A DNA stretch of 44,958 nt. Source: Deltaproteobacteria bacterium (GTDB taxonomy: Bacteria; Desulfobacterota; Binatia; UBA9968; JAJDTQ01). Position numbers and translations under genes: made by a program. Where the stretch lies: NCBI GenBank assembly GCA_028818775.1, contig JAPPNE010000107.1, positions 1 to 44,958 of the forward strand. Reading direction: 5' to 3'. The first letter of the stretch is position 1; each line of letters starts with the position of its first letter. The notes under the pieces were generated by a model. It searched no databases. It saw nothing but the letters and a program-made list of their open reading frames with translations, and was not told the origin of the DNA. Positions 1 through 7,705 of the stretch are shown here, one piece after another.

Positions 1-153
1 GGGTTCCCCGCGGCCTCTCGGGGGGGGGGCCCGTGCAGGCGTCCCCCACCCCCGGGGGGGGGGGGGGCCCCCCCTCCCCCGCGGCCCCCGGGGGGGGGGG
101 GGGGGGGGGGTTTTCTGGGGGGGGCCCCCCGCTTCCGTTGAAGCCGGAGGCGC
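1..153. other. Low-complexity G/C homopolymer tract at the window edge
   Basis: The first 130 bases consist largely of G and C homopolymers, including a run of about 21 G at 90-110 and about 14 G at 54-67. No credible coding sequence is present. The pattern is what failing reads or a badly resolved contig end produce, so I would not interpret this stretch biologically. Normal sequence resumes near position 130. Confidence 0.7.
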
Positions 154-180
154 GTGGGCGCGTCCCGGCAAGGAGTTCCC

Positions 181-1065
181 ATGGAGCTGACACTCGCACA
201 CTACCGCAACCGCTTCTGCATGTTCCGCACCTACTACGCGCTGGCCGAGGGCATCGTGAAGCCCGAGGGCTTCGATCTCAAGGTCATCGAGGTGGCCGAT
301 CCGCCCAGCCACGAGCTGGAGGAGGTGCTGATCCGGGGCGAGGTGGCGTTCGCCAACGTCTATCTGCCGAACTTCCTCAAGCGCAAGCTCGGCGGCGCCC
401 CCATCGTCGGCCTGTCCACCGAGTGGAAGTCCACCGCCAAGGGCAACGGCGTCTTCGTGCTCAAGGACGGGCCGGTGCAGACGCCCAAGGACCTGGAGGG
501 CCGGCTCATCGCCAGCCACCACTCCGATCCCCACGCCATGCACTGCTACCTGCTGCGCAAGCACTACAAGGTGGACGACTCCACCATCCGCTGGGAGTCC
601 CATCCCCAGGAGGAACTCGTGTCCATCCTCAAGGAGGGCAAGGCCGACGCCGTCACCCTCATCGACCAGGTCTTCTGGCACGGCGAGAAGGACCCCGACG
701 TGCGCTGTCTCTACACCGACGGCGACGCCTGGCGCGGCCTCCACGGCCTCCCCGAGATCATCAAACACATGCTCGCCACCCGCGAGGACCTGTTGCAGGA
801 ACACCCCGAGTTTGCCGGCCAGATCCTCGACGCCTGCCGCAAGTCCATCGCCTACAGCGACGCCCACCTCGAAGAGGTCGCCGACAAGTTCATCGCCAGG
901 TACGGCGGCGACAAGCAGGACATCCTCGCATCCGCCGGCTACCCCAAGATCGAGTTCACCTTCACCGACACCGAGCGCAAGGAAGCCGAAGCCACCATGG
1001 AGATGCTCATCGAGACCGGCCGCCTGGAGGGAAGGGTGGACCTGTCGACGGCGTTCGTGTCGTGA
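181..1065 (+). CDS. NMT1/THI5-like (PBP2-fold) substrate-binding protein without signal peptide
   Basis: A 294-residue protein of the periplasmic-binding-protein type 2 fold, close to NMT1-like and 4,5-dihydroxyphthalate-decarboxylase-like proteins. The start opens with the typical first strand (MELTLAHYRNRF), followed by a YYALAEGIVKPEGFDL segment in which such proteins describe a ligand-binding lobe. The ATG at 181 is preceded by AAGGAG at 170-175 with good spacing, so I prefer it to the in-frame GTG at 154. No signal peptide or lipobox is visible. The protein may therefore be cytoplasmic, an enzyme of the same fold, or its leader may be lost in the damaged upstream sequence. It is followed by a second binding protein on the same strand, and no permease is nearby. 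The ligand is unknown. Confidence 0.8.
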   Translation: MELTLAHYRNRFCMFRTYYALAEGIVKPEGFDLKVIEVADPPSHELEEVLIRGEVAFANVYLPNFLKRKLGGAPIVGLSTEWKSTAKGNGVFVLKDGPVQTPKDLEGRLIASHHSDPHAMHCYLLRKHYKVDDSTIRWESHPQEELVSILKEGKADAVTLIDQVFWHGEKDPDVRCLYTDGDAWRGLHGLPEIIKHMLATREDLLQEHPEFAGQILDACRKSIAYSDAHLEEVADKFIARYGGDKQDILASAGYPKIEFTFTDTERKEAEATMEMLIETGRLEGRVDLSTAFVS

Positions 1066-1084
1066 ATGTCAAGGTCTTGACGCT

Positions 1085-1106
1085 CACCCCATAGCTCTAT
1101 AGGGTG
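1085..1106 (+). terminator. Small hairpin between two binding-protein genes
   Basis: An imperfect inverted repeat (CACCC, ATAG, then CTAT, GGGTG) lies in the 82-base gap after the first binding-protein gene. There is no T run, so termination is uncertain. It could be an mRNA processing or stability element. Confidence 0.25.
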
Positions 1107-1147
1107 GGCCGCACATCACCGTCTCAGACGAATCGAGGGAGGTTTCC

Positions 1148-2188
1148 ATGCGAAGCTTGATTGCAAAGATATTGGCATTCTCACTGGGCGCGGCTCTGTG
1201 TTTCTCCGGCATGGCGCTGGCGTCGAGCGCCGATCTGGTGGCCGCGGCGAAGAAGGAAGGCAAGATCCGGGTCATCATCTTCTCCAGCTACAAGAAGGCC
1301 GCCCAGGAGTTCGAGAAGAAGTACGGCATCACGGTGGAGGGTACCTACGTGGGCGCTCCCGACATTCTCCGCAAGGTGAGCCAGGAATCGCAGGCGGGCA
1401 TATTCGCCATCGACGTTTTCGCCACCTCGCCGGGACCGCTGAGCGGGCTCAACCACTGGACGCAGCCCTACAAGCCCGCCGGATACGAGAGAGTGGCCCA
1501 CGTCATGGAACCGCTCCCCAAGGAGTGGAACCAGATCCCGCTCTTCAACCACGTGGTGGGGGCGTCCTACAACAAGAAGCTGGTGCCGCCGGACAAGGCC
1601 CCCCGGAGCATCCAGGACCTGATCAAGCCCGAGTACAAGGGGAAGATCATCTCCCGCACACCGTGGCTGGGCTCCAACTATCTCGTGCACATCGCGTCCT
1701 TCTACTCGTGGTTCGGAGAGAACGAAGAGAAGTGGGCCGACTACTGGACCAAGTTCAAGGCCAACGTGGCACGGTACGAGCCCAAGTGGGGCCAGCTCCA
1801 CGCGGCAGTGGGACTCAAGGAGTTCTCGCTGGGTATCTTCACGCTGCCCTACACGCCCTACACGTTCGGGCGGAGCTATCCCGACCTCGGCTACTCCACC
1901 TTTCGGGAACCGGCCATCTGGTGGCCCAACATGGCGGCCATCCACAAGAACGCGCCCCATCCCAACGCGTCCAAGCTGTTCGTCGATTTCCTGGTGAGCA
2001 CCGAGGGCCAGAACATCTTCCGGGATGAAGGGCTGCTCGTCGCCGACAAGACCGTGGAGCCCCTGGATGCGCTCAAGAAGGAGTTGACGGGTGTCAAGTT
2101 CTTCGACCCGTCGCCGCAGATCATCGCCCGCGAGGTGAGCCAGAACGGGGCCGAGTGGAAGGCGCGCATCCAGAAGCTCTATCAATAA
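1148..2188 (+). CDS. ABC-type Fe3+/extracellular solute-binding protein (AfuA/FbpA-like)
   Basis: A 346-residue periplasmic solute-binding protein of the extracellular solute-binding family 1/6 type, commonly annotated as Fe3+ transport but often binding organic ligands. Residues 1-25 form a Sec signal peptide with a hydrophobic core and a likely cleavage after ALA (about residue 25). The mature protein begins with a lysine-rich helix and a RVIIFSSY strand typical of this fold, and the C-terminal part contains the family's NAPHPNASKLFVDFL segment. The ATG at 1148 has GGGAGG just upstream. Gene order is binding protein, binding protein, hydrolase, TctC protein, all on the same strand. No permease or ATPase accompanies it, so it must use a transporter encoded elsewhere or act as a sensor. 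Ligand specificity cannot be told from the sequence. Confidence 0.88.
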   Translation: MRSLIAKILAFSLGAALCFSGMALASSADLVAAAKKEGKIRVIIFSSYKKAAQEFEKKYGITVEGTYVGAPDILRKVSQESQAGIFAIDVFATSPGPLSGLNHWTQPYKPAGYERVAHVMEPLPKEWNQIPLFNHVVGASYNKKLVPPDKAPRSIQDLIKPEYKGKIISRTPWLGSNYLVHIASFYSWFGENEEKWADYWTKFKANVARYEPKWGQLHAAVGLKEFSLGIFTLPYTPYTFGRSYPDLGYSTFREPAIWWPNMAAIHKNAPHPNASKLFVDFLVSTEGQNIFRDEGLLVADKTVEPLDALKKELTGVKFFDPSPQIIAREVSQNGAEWKARIQKLYQ

Positions 2189-2237
2189 ACAGCTTCCGAT
2201 AGCCTGAAACGGCGGTGCCGGAACGACGCGAGGGGCC

Positions 2238-3338
2238 ATGTTCGAATTCTTCCCGGGGAACCGGAGCTGGTCCTTCGCGTGCATCCGGCTGCTGGCCGAG
2301 AGCTACTACGGCGGCGGCGAGTTCAACGAGATCCACCGCACCGCGCAGCGCATCAAGCCGGGCGACGTCGAGAGCTGGCACGCCGAGTGGCTCGAGACGG
2401 CGGAAAGGGTGGGCGCCCACGGCCGCGAGCAACAGGCCGCCGGCCATCCGCAGAGCGCGGTCAAGGCCTTCTTCCGCGCCTCCAACTACTACCGGGTGGC
2501 CGAGTTCCTGCTGCCCTTCACCGACGACCGGAAGATCCCCACCTACCGGAAGTCCACCGAGAGCTTCCAGGCCGCCGCGGCGCTTTCGCCCGGCATCGAG
2601 CGCGTGGAGGTGCCCTACGAGGACACCGCCATGCCCGGCTACTTCTTTCACGCTCCCGCCTCGGCCGGAGAGAAGCCGCCCGTGCTGATCTTCACCGGCG
2701 GCGCCGACTCCACCGCCGAGGAGGTCTACTTCGTCGGCGGCCCCGAGGCCGCCAAGCGGGGCCTCGCCCTGCTCATCGTCGACGGCCCCGGACGCGGCGG
2801 CATGCTCCGGCTGCGCAACAGCCTCGCCATCCCCGACTTCGAGCGTCCGATCACGGCCATGGTGGACTACCTCGAAGCCCGCGGCGACGTGGACATGAAC
2901 CGCGTCGCCCTCATGGGCATGAGCATGGGCGGCTACTACGTCACCCGCGCCGCGGCCTACGAGAAGCGCGTCCGGTGCTGCGTGTCCCACTTCGGCCCCT
3001 ACGACTGCTACCGCGACATCTACGAGTACTACGAGCCGCTGAGGGGACAGTTCCGCTGGATCACCGGATCGGACAGCGAAGACGAGGTGCGCCGCCGCCT
3101 GAGCCGGTTCACCCTCGCCGGCAGCATCGAGAAGGTCGAGTGCCCGCTGCTCATCCTCCACGGCGAGGACGACATCATCACCGACCCCCGGTGCGCTTAC
3201 CAGACCTACGACGAGGCCCGGTGTGAGAAGGAGCTGCGCTACCTCCGCGCCGGCGAACCCGGCGCCGTCCACTGCTCCTACGACAACCACGCCGAGATCT
3301 TCCCGTTCATGCACGACTGGGTGGCGGCGCGTCTTTGA
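2238..3338 (+). CDS. Alpha/beta hydrolase, FrsA / 2,6-dihydropseudooxynicotine hydrolase-like
   Basis: A 366-residue alpha/beta-hydrolase. The first about 120 residues form a helical cap-like region, including a KAFFRASNYYRVAEF segment also seen in 2,6-dihydropseudooxynicotine hydrolase and DUF1100/FrsA-like esterases. The catalytic domain follows, with an FTGGADS oxyanion region at about 152-158 and the nucleophile elbow GMSMGG at 227-232 (Ser229). An acidic residue in LHGEDD and a His in NHAEIF near the C-terminus complete a plausible triad. It likely hydrolyses an ester or a C-C bond in a small ketone-containing substrate. It starts 49 bases after the upstream binding-protein gene, suggesting co-transcription and processing of an imported compound. 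The exact substrate is not deducible. Confidence 0.85.
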   Translation: MFEFFPGNRSWSFACIRLLAESYYGGGEFNEIHRTAQRIKPGDVESWHAEWLETAERVGAHGREQQAAGHPQSAVKAFFRASNYYRVAEFLLPFTDDRKIPTYRKSTESFQAAAALSPGIERVEVPYEDTAMPGYFFHAPASAGEKPPVLIFTGGADSTAEEVYFVGGPEAAKRGLALLIVDGPGRGGMLRLRNSLAIPDFERPITAMVDYLEARGDVDMNRVALMGMSMGGYYVTRAAAYEKRVRCCVSHFGPYDCYRDIYEYYEPLRGQFRWITGSDSEDEVRRRLSRFTLAGSIEKVECPLLILHGEDDIITDPRCAYQTYDEARCEKELRYLRAGEPGAVHCSYDNHAEIFPFMHDWVAARL

Positions 3339-3399
3339 AGATGTGTTATAAGGGACCATGCGTTGTCCCATCCGTTCAACCACGACACGGGAGGCCCTC

Positions 3400-4437
3400 A
3401 TGACCAGGAAGATCGTGCGCTCGACGTTCGCCGTGCTCTTGGCTCTGGCCCTGTCCGGCGTCGCGGCCCATGCCGCGGAAAACTTCTACGCCGGCAAGAC
3501 CGTCCGCATCATGGTCGCCTATTCGCCCGGCGGCGGGTTCGACGCGTACTCGCGCCTTCTGGCGCGCCACCTGCCCCGGCACATTCCGGGCAACCCCACG
3601 GTGGTGGTTCAGAACCGGCCGGGGGCCGGCGGCCTCATCACCGCCAACTTCATCTACAACAAGGCCAAGCCTGACGGTCTTACCATCGGCCACTGGGTCG
3701 GCGGGCTGATCCTGCAGCAGTACCTGGGCAACAAGAAGGTGCGATTCGACGCGGCCAAGATGGGCTGGATCGGCGCGCCGGTGCGGATCACCAACGTGTG
3801 CATGACCCACAAGAAGAGCGGCGTCGTCGACCTGGCCTCGTGGCGCGCGGCCAAGCAACCGGTCAAGTTCGGCGGCAGCCAGCCCGGCTCTACCCTGTGG
3901 GACATCCCGCGCATCCTCATCGCCCACACGGACCTGCCCATGAGGCTCATCGAGGGCTACGGCGGCACCGCGCCCGTGCGGGTGGCCGCGGAGAAGGGCG
4001 AGGTCGCGGGCGTGTGCGCGAGCTGGGAAGGGCTCAAGAACCCCTGGGCCGCGCAGCTCGCCAGCGGTGACGTGCGCGTGCTGGCCCAGTTCGTGGACAA
4101 GCCTCACTCGGAGTTGGCCGGCATTCCCCTGACCAACGACGTGATCAAGTCCGACGTGGGGCGGCAGGTGATGAACATCGTGATCCGCGACATCGGCGGC
4201 GCCCTCAACCGGCCGTACTCGCTGCCTCCGGGAACTCCCAAGGACCGGCTGATGGTGCTGCGCCGCGCGTTCGACGCGACCATGAAGGACCCCGAACTGC
4301 TCGCGGAAGCGAAGAAGTCCAGGTTCCCCATCACTCCGGTCTCCGGCGAGGACGTGGACAAGCTCGTGGCCGGTGTCGCCGGTCTGCAGCCCGAGTTGCT
4401 GGCCACCATCAAGAAGACCTTTGCGCCCAAGAAGTAG
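3400..4437 (+). CDS. Tripartite tricarboxylate transporter substrate-binding protein (TctC/Bug family)
   Basis: A 345-residue periplasmic binding protein of the TctC/Bug family. Residues 1-25 are a signal peptide ending in AHA. The mature protein starts with the family hallmark FYAGKTVRIMVAYSPGGG, followed by VVQNRPGAGG. These residues normally contact the carboxylate of the ligand. I chose the ATG at 3400 because GGGAGG lies 8-9 bases upstream; an in-frame ATG at 3358 would add an unlikely polar extension before the signal peptide. There is no TctA/TctB pair adjacent, and the only TTT membrane protein in the window is at 20114-22081. Orphan Bug proteins of this kind are common in Proteobacteria that scavenge organic acids. 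Confidence 0.9.
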   Translation: MTRKIVRSTFAVLLALALSGVAAHAAENFYAGKTVRIMVAYSPGGGFDAYSRLLARHLPRHIPGNPTVVVQNRPGAGGLITANFIYNKAKPDGLTIGHWVGGLILQQYLGNKKVRFDAAKMGWIGAPVRITNVCMTHKKSGVVDLASWRAAKQPVKFGGSQPGSTLWDIPRILIAHTDLPMRLIEGYGGTAPVRVAAEKGEVAGVCASWEGLKNPWAAQLASGDVRVLAQFVDKPHSELAGIPLTNDVIKSDVGRQVMNIVIRDIGGALNRPYSLPPGTPKDRLMVLRRAFDATMKDPELLAEAKKSRFPITPVSGEDVDKLVAGVAGLQPELLATIKKTFAPKK

Positions 4438-4510
4438 CGGGCTACCCCGCTCAGGGGCAGGGGGGAAGAGCTTCGGGTCGAGGCGCCTTCACCCGTCGGC
4501 GACTCGACTC

Positions 4511-5137
4511 ATGGCTCAATCTCCGGGACTGGCATACAGCATCCACACGCCGCGCTTGATCCTGCGCTGCTGGCATCCCACGGACGCCAACCTGTTGCAG
4601 CGGGAGATCAACGACAACCTGGAATACCTGCGCCCCTGGATGGACTGGGCCCAGCAGGAGCCGGAGTCCCTGGAGATGAAGACGGAGCGGCTGCGGCATT
4701 TCCGGGACGACTTCCTCTCGCGGCGGGAATTCGTCTACGGGATATTCGCCCCGGACGGCCTGCGCATCATCGGCGGCACCGGCCTGCACACCCGCGAGAG
4801 CAAGGACGCGCGCGAGATCGGCTACTGGATCGGCCGGTCCCACGCCAACAAGGGCCTGGCCACCGAGTCCACCGCCGCGCTCACGCGGGTGGCCTTCGAG
4901 GTCAACCGCGTGGAGCGCCTGGAGATCCGCTGCGACCCGCGCAACAGGGCCAGCGCGCGGGTGGCCGAGAAGCTCGGCTACGTTCACCGCGGAACGCTCT
5001 ACCGCAACAAGACCGACGCCGAGGGACGCCTGCGGGACACCATGGTGTGGAGTCTGGACGCGGAGGAATATCCCGACAGCCGTGCGTCGGGCGCGTCCGT
5101 GGCCGTCTACAACCGCGGGAAAGTCAGGATACTTTAG
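4511..5137 (+). CDS. GNAT acetyltransferase, RimJ/RimL-like
   Basis: A 208-residue GCN5-related N-acetyltransferase of the ribosomal-protein-alanine acetyltransferase type (Acetyltransf_3). The opening IHTPRLILRCW strand, the mid-protein GYWIGRSHANKGLATES acetyl-CoA-binding loop and the RVAEKLGYVHRG C-terminal motif are all typical. The ATG at 4511 begins exactly before the conserved region; an upstream reading-frame extension to 4373 overlaps the previous gene and is not conserved-looking. It would transfer acetyl from acetyl-CoA to a protein N-terminus or a small amine. Its stop is only 4 bases from the stop of the convergent amidohydrolase. Confidence 0.88.
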   Translation: MAQSPGLAYSIHTPRLILRCWHPTDANLLQREINDNLEYLRPWMDWAQQEPESLEMKTERLRHFRDDFLSRREFVYGIFAPDGLRIIGGTGLHTRESKDAREIGYWIGRSHANKGLATESTAALTRVAFEVNRVERLEIRCDPRNRASARVAEKLGYVHRGTLYRNKTDAEGRLRDTMVWSLDAEEYPDSRASGASVAVYNRGKVRIL

Positions 5138-5141
5138 GCGT

Positions 5142-6272
5142 CTACTGGATATCGTACAGCCGCGCCACGTTGTCGGCGGTGAGGCGCCGGCGCATCTTGT
5201 CGCTCAACTCGCCCATGGTCTGCTGGATGAACTCCTGGGAGTCGGGCCAGATGCCGTCCCGGTGGGGGTAGTCCGAGGCCCAGCAGAAGTTTTCCGGAGC
5301 GTACTCCTCGGCCAGGCGCGCGCCGACCTTGTCGTCCTGGAAGGTGGCCCACATCTGGCGCCGGAACAGCGCACTGGGCGGTGTGCTGATCATCCCCTCG
5401 TACTCGCCTTCCCGGAACTTGGTGTCCAGCCGCTCCAGCACGTACGGGATCCAGCCGATGTGGCTCTCGGCCATGACAACCTTGAGGGCGGGATGGCGCT
5501 CCAGGGTGCCGCACAGGATGATCGACACGAGACACTCGTCGGCCTGCATCGCCACCACCGCTACATGGGCTTCCCGGGAAACCTTCGGGATATCCCCCCT
5601 GAGCTTTTCCTCCGCGCTCCGGGGGCCGACCGTGGTGGTGCCGTGGCCCGCGCCGATGTGGAAGGACAGCGCCACTTCCTCCTCCTCGGCGGCGTCCCAC
5701 ATGGGTTCCCACATCTCGTGCCAGATGGGCGCGGGGCCGTTGAAGAAGTCGAACAGCGCGCCCTTGAGCCCGAGCCCGTTCCTGCCGATGCGGCGGATCT
5801 CCGCGGCCGCGGCGTCGGCGGAATGGGCGGGGATGTCGGCGATGCCGATGAAGCGGTTGGGATCGTGCTCGCAGAACTCGGCGATGAAGTCGTTGTAGGC
5901 CCGGTAGGTCGCGGTGATAACGTCCGGGTCCTTGATGCTGTCCTCGACGAAGCGGATGCCGTAGATGACCTCGGCGGCGATGCTGTCGATGTCCAGGTCC
6001 CTGGCCCTGAGCTTCGGATCCGAGGGATGGGTGGGTTCCCACCCGGCCTCGCGCATCCTGCGGCCCCGGTGGTTGGTCATGGGCTGCCGCCCCATCCAGG
6101 CCCGGTGTCCTCCCATCATGGCGCCGTCCCCAACCCACGTGGGTTTGCCGTCGACGGTGTGCACGTTGGGCACGCGGTCCTTCAGCTTCGCCGGCGCGCG
6201 GGACCGGAACGTATCCTCGTCGAGGTAGAAGAGGTCCATGTGTCCGTCTGCAGAGATGATTCGGTCGCTCAT
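5142..6272 (-). CDS. Amidohydrolase family 2 (ACMSD-like) metal-dependent hydrolase
   Basis: A 376-residue TIM-barrel amidohydrolase of the Amidohydrolase_2/ACMSD group. The N-terminus carries IISADGHMDL, where classic members have a DxHxH metal motif; here the second metal ligand position is occupied by an acidic residue, as in a large subgroup of this family. Further metal-site histidines are visible in ALSFHIGAGHG and AESHIGWIPY, and the C-terminal FCWASDYPHRDG gives the conserved Asp and His. GGAGGGAACGATC precedes the start at 6272. Such enzymes hydrolyse or decarboxylate aromatic and cyclic carboxylates. The gene is a single transcription unit, convergent with the acetyltransferase and divergent from the dehydrogenase gene at 6503. 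Confidence 0.88.
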   Translation of the reverse strand: MSDRIISADGHMDLFYLDEDTFRSRAPAKLKDRVPNVHTVDGKPTWVGDGAMMGGHRAWMGRQPMTNHRGRRMREAGWEPTHPSDPKLRARDLDIDSIAAEVIYGIRFVEDSIKDPDVITATYRAYNDFIAEFCEHDPNRFIGIADIPAHSADAAAAEIRRIGRNGLGLKGALFDFFNGPAPIWHEMWEPMWDAAEEEEVALSFHIGAGHGTTTVGPRSAEEKLRGDIPKVSREAHVAVVAMQADECLVSIILCGTLERHPALKVVMAESHIGWIPYVLERLDTKFREGEYEGMISTPPSALFRRQMWATFQDDKVGARLAEEYAPENFCWASDYPHRDGIWPDSQEFIQQTMGELSDKMRRRLTADNVARLYDIQ

Positions 6273-6354
6273 GATCGTTCCCTCCGGTTCCCACTTCTCT
6301 CACAGTCTTCCGGTACTGGCAAGTCTGACGACGTCGTGTCGCCCCCGCCGGGAG

Positions 6355-6414
6355 CCCGTGTCAGGCCCGGGATGACGGAGGGCGGACCCAACGTCATCCC
6401 GGGCCTGACGCGGG
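6355..6414. repeat. REP-like palindromic element
   Basis: An 18-base perfect inverted repeat (GTCAGGCCCGGGATGACG at 6360-6377 and its complement at 6392-6409) extends to 22 of 23 matching bases at 6355-6377 and 6392-6414, with a 14-base loop. It lies in the 230-base region between divergent genes. Its six-frame shadow contains the VIPGLTRDP-type string familiar from dispersed palindromes in proteobacterial genomes. It is probably a REP-type repeat. Confidence 0.75.
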
Positions 6415-6502
6415 ATCCGGGGCATGCCCGTGCCGAACGGCCTTCCCGATTTGACTGGCTCGATCGGGCGTGCAACCATCCCGGAACCGAGGAGGACCAT
6501 CC

Positions 6503-7702
6503 ATGACCACGACGGCCAACGATCTCCAGGGCGAATGGCGCGACCGCGCCGCGGTGCCGGACCACGTGATCTGGGGGCCTGGATCGCATGAGCGCCTGAA
6601 GGGGCTGCTGGAAGAGATGGGTTGCGGCCGGGCGCTGCTTCTGACCAGCGGTTCGCTCAAGAAGCGCACGCCGTGGGTGGACAGGATCGTCGACGGGCTG
6701 GGCGGCATGGTGGCGGCGGTCCGCAGCGACAGCGCGGAGTTCACCCCCGACTGGCTGTGCTTCGACACGGCCCGGCAGGCGCGGGAGGTCGAGCCCGACG
6801 TCATCGTCACCGTGGGCGGCGGCAGCGTGGCGGACTGGGGCAAGGCGGTGGCGTTCATCCTCGCCCAGGGCCTTGAATCGGTAGAGGAACTGGACGGGTA
6901 TGTGGCCTCCCCGGACAACCAGCGGCTGGCTTCGCTGCCCCGACCGCCGATACCGCAGGTGGCGATGCCTACCACCCTGTCGGCCTCGGAAGCTACCTGG
7001 TCGGTGACCATCAACCGCCCGGAGCGCAAGTTCAAGGACCACGTGCGGCACCCGGACCTGGTGCCCAAGGCGGTGATCCTCGACGCCGCCATCGCCTCGT
7101 CCACCCCGGCCGGCCTGTGGTGCGCCACCGGCCTCAAGGCCATGGAGCACGTGGTGGAGAAGCTCTACACCGTGGACCGCAACCCCGTGGTGGACAACAT
7201 GTGCCTCAAGGCCGGCGAGCTGCTGTACCGCTACCTGCCGCGCTGCAAGGACAACCCCGAGGACCTGGAGGCCTTCACCCAGTGCCAGGTGGCCCTGGTA
7301 GGCGTGGGCTTCCACGGACGCGGCGTGCACAAGGGACTGTCGCAGGTCATCGGCTGGCAGCTCGGCGCCTACGGCGTCTCCCACGGCCACACGTCCTGCG
7401 TCATCCTGCCCCACGTGATGGAGTTCAACCGCTCCATCAGCCTCTCCGCCCAGGCCGCTCTCGGCCGCGCCCTGGGCGGCGACGCCGCCACGGACGACGA
7501 GGCGGCGGAGAACGCGCAGGCCGCCGTGGCCGGGCTGGTGCGGGACCTGGAGCTGCCGAGCCGGCTGCGCGACGTCGGGATCCCGCGCGAGGACCTTCCC
7601 GAGATTGCCAGGAAGGTCATCGTGTCGCCCAACATCATCTACAACCCGAAGCCGGTGACGCAACCCGGGGAGGTTCTGGGGGTGTTGGAGAGGGCGTGGT
7701 AG
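6503..7702 (+). CDS. Iron-alcohol-dehydrogenase-fold enzyme, maleylacetate-reductase-like
   Basis: A 399-residue member of the iron-dependent ADH superfamily. Residues 103-114 (VTVGGGSVADWG) form the NAD(P)-binding GGGS motif and TTLSASEAT (157-165) is the next conserved block, as in maleylacetate reductases. By eye, the metal site is altered. The position of the usual Asp is Lys212 (GLKAMEH), the first His of the HxxxH motif is Lys277 and the second is Gln281, whereas His216 and His294 remain. The enzyme may therefore be metal-independent. ATG at 6503 has GGAGG 8 bases upstream, so I prefer it to the in-frame start at 6470. It is followed after 3 bases by hyuA, so it probably belongs to the same degradative operon, as an NAD(P)H-linked reductase of a carbonyl or enoyl intermediate. 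Confidence 0.82.
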   Translation: MTTTANDLQGEWRDRAAVPDHVIWGPGSHERLKGLLEEMGCGRALLLTSGSLKKRTPWVDRIVDGLGGMVAAVRSDSAEFTPDWLCFDTARQAREVEPDVIVTVGGGSVADWGKAVAFILAQGLESVEELDGYVASPDNQRLASLPRPPIPQVAMPTTLSASEATWSVTINRPERKFKDHVRHPDLVPKAVILDAAIASSTPAGLWCATGLKAMEHVVEKLYTVDRNPVVDNMCLKAGELLYRYLPRCKDNPEDLEAFTQCQVALVGVGFHGRGVHKGLSQVIGWQLGAYGVSHGHTSCVILPHVMEFNRSISLSAQAALGRALGGDAATDDEAAENAQAAVAGLVRDLELPSRLRDVGIPREDLPEIARKVIVSPNIIYNPKPVTQPGEVLGVLERAW

Positions 7703-7705
7703 CCA

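Noticed and set aside
5082-6506. A 474-codon plus-strand frame over the amidohydrolase
   Set aside because: Shadow of the minus-strand amidohydrolase, whose metal-site motifs and ribosome site are clear.
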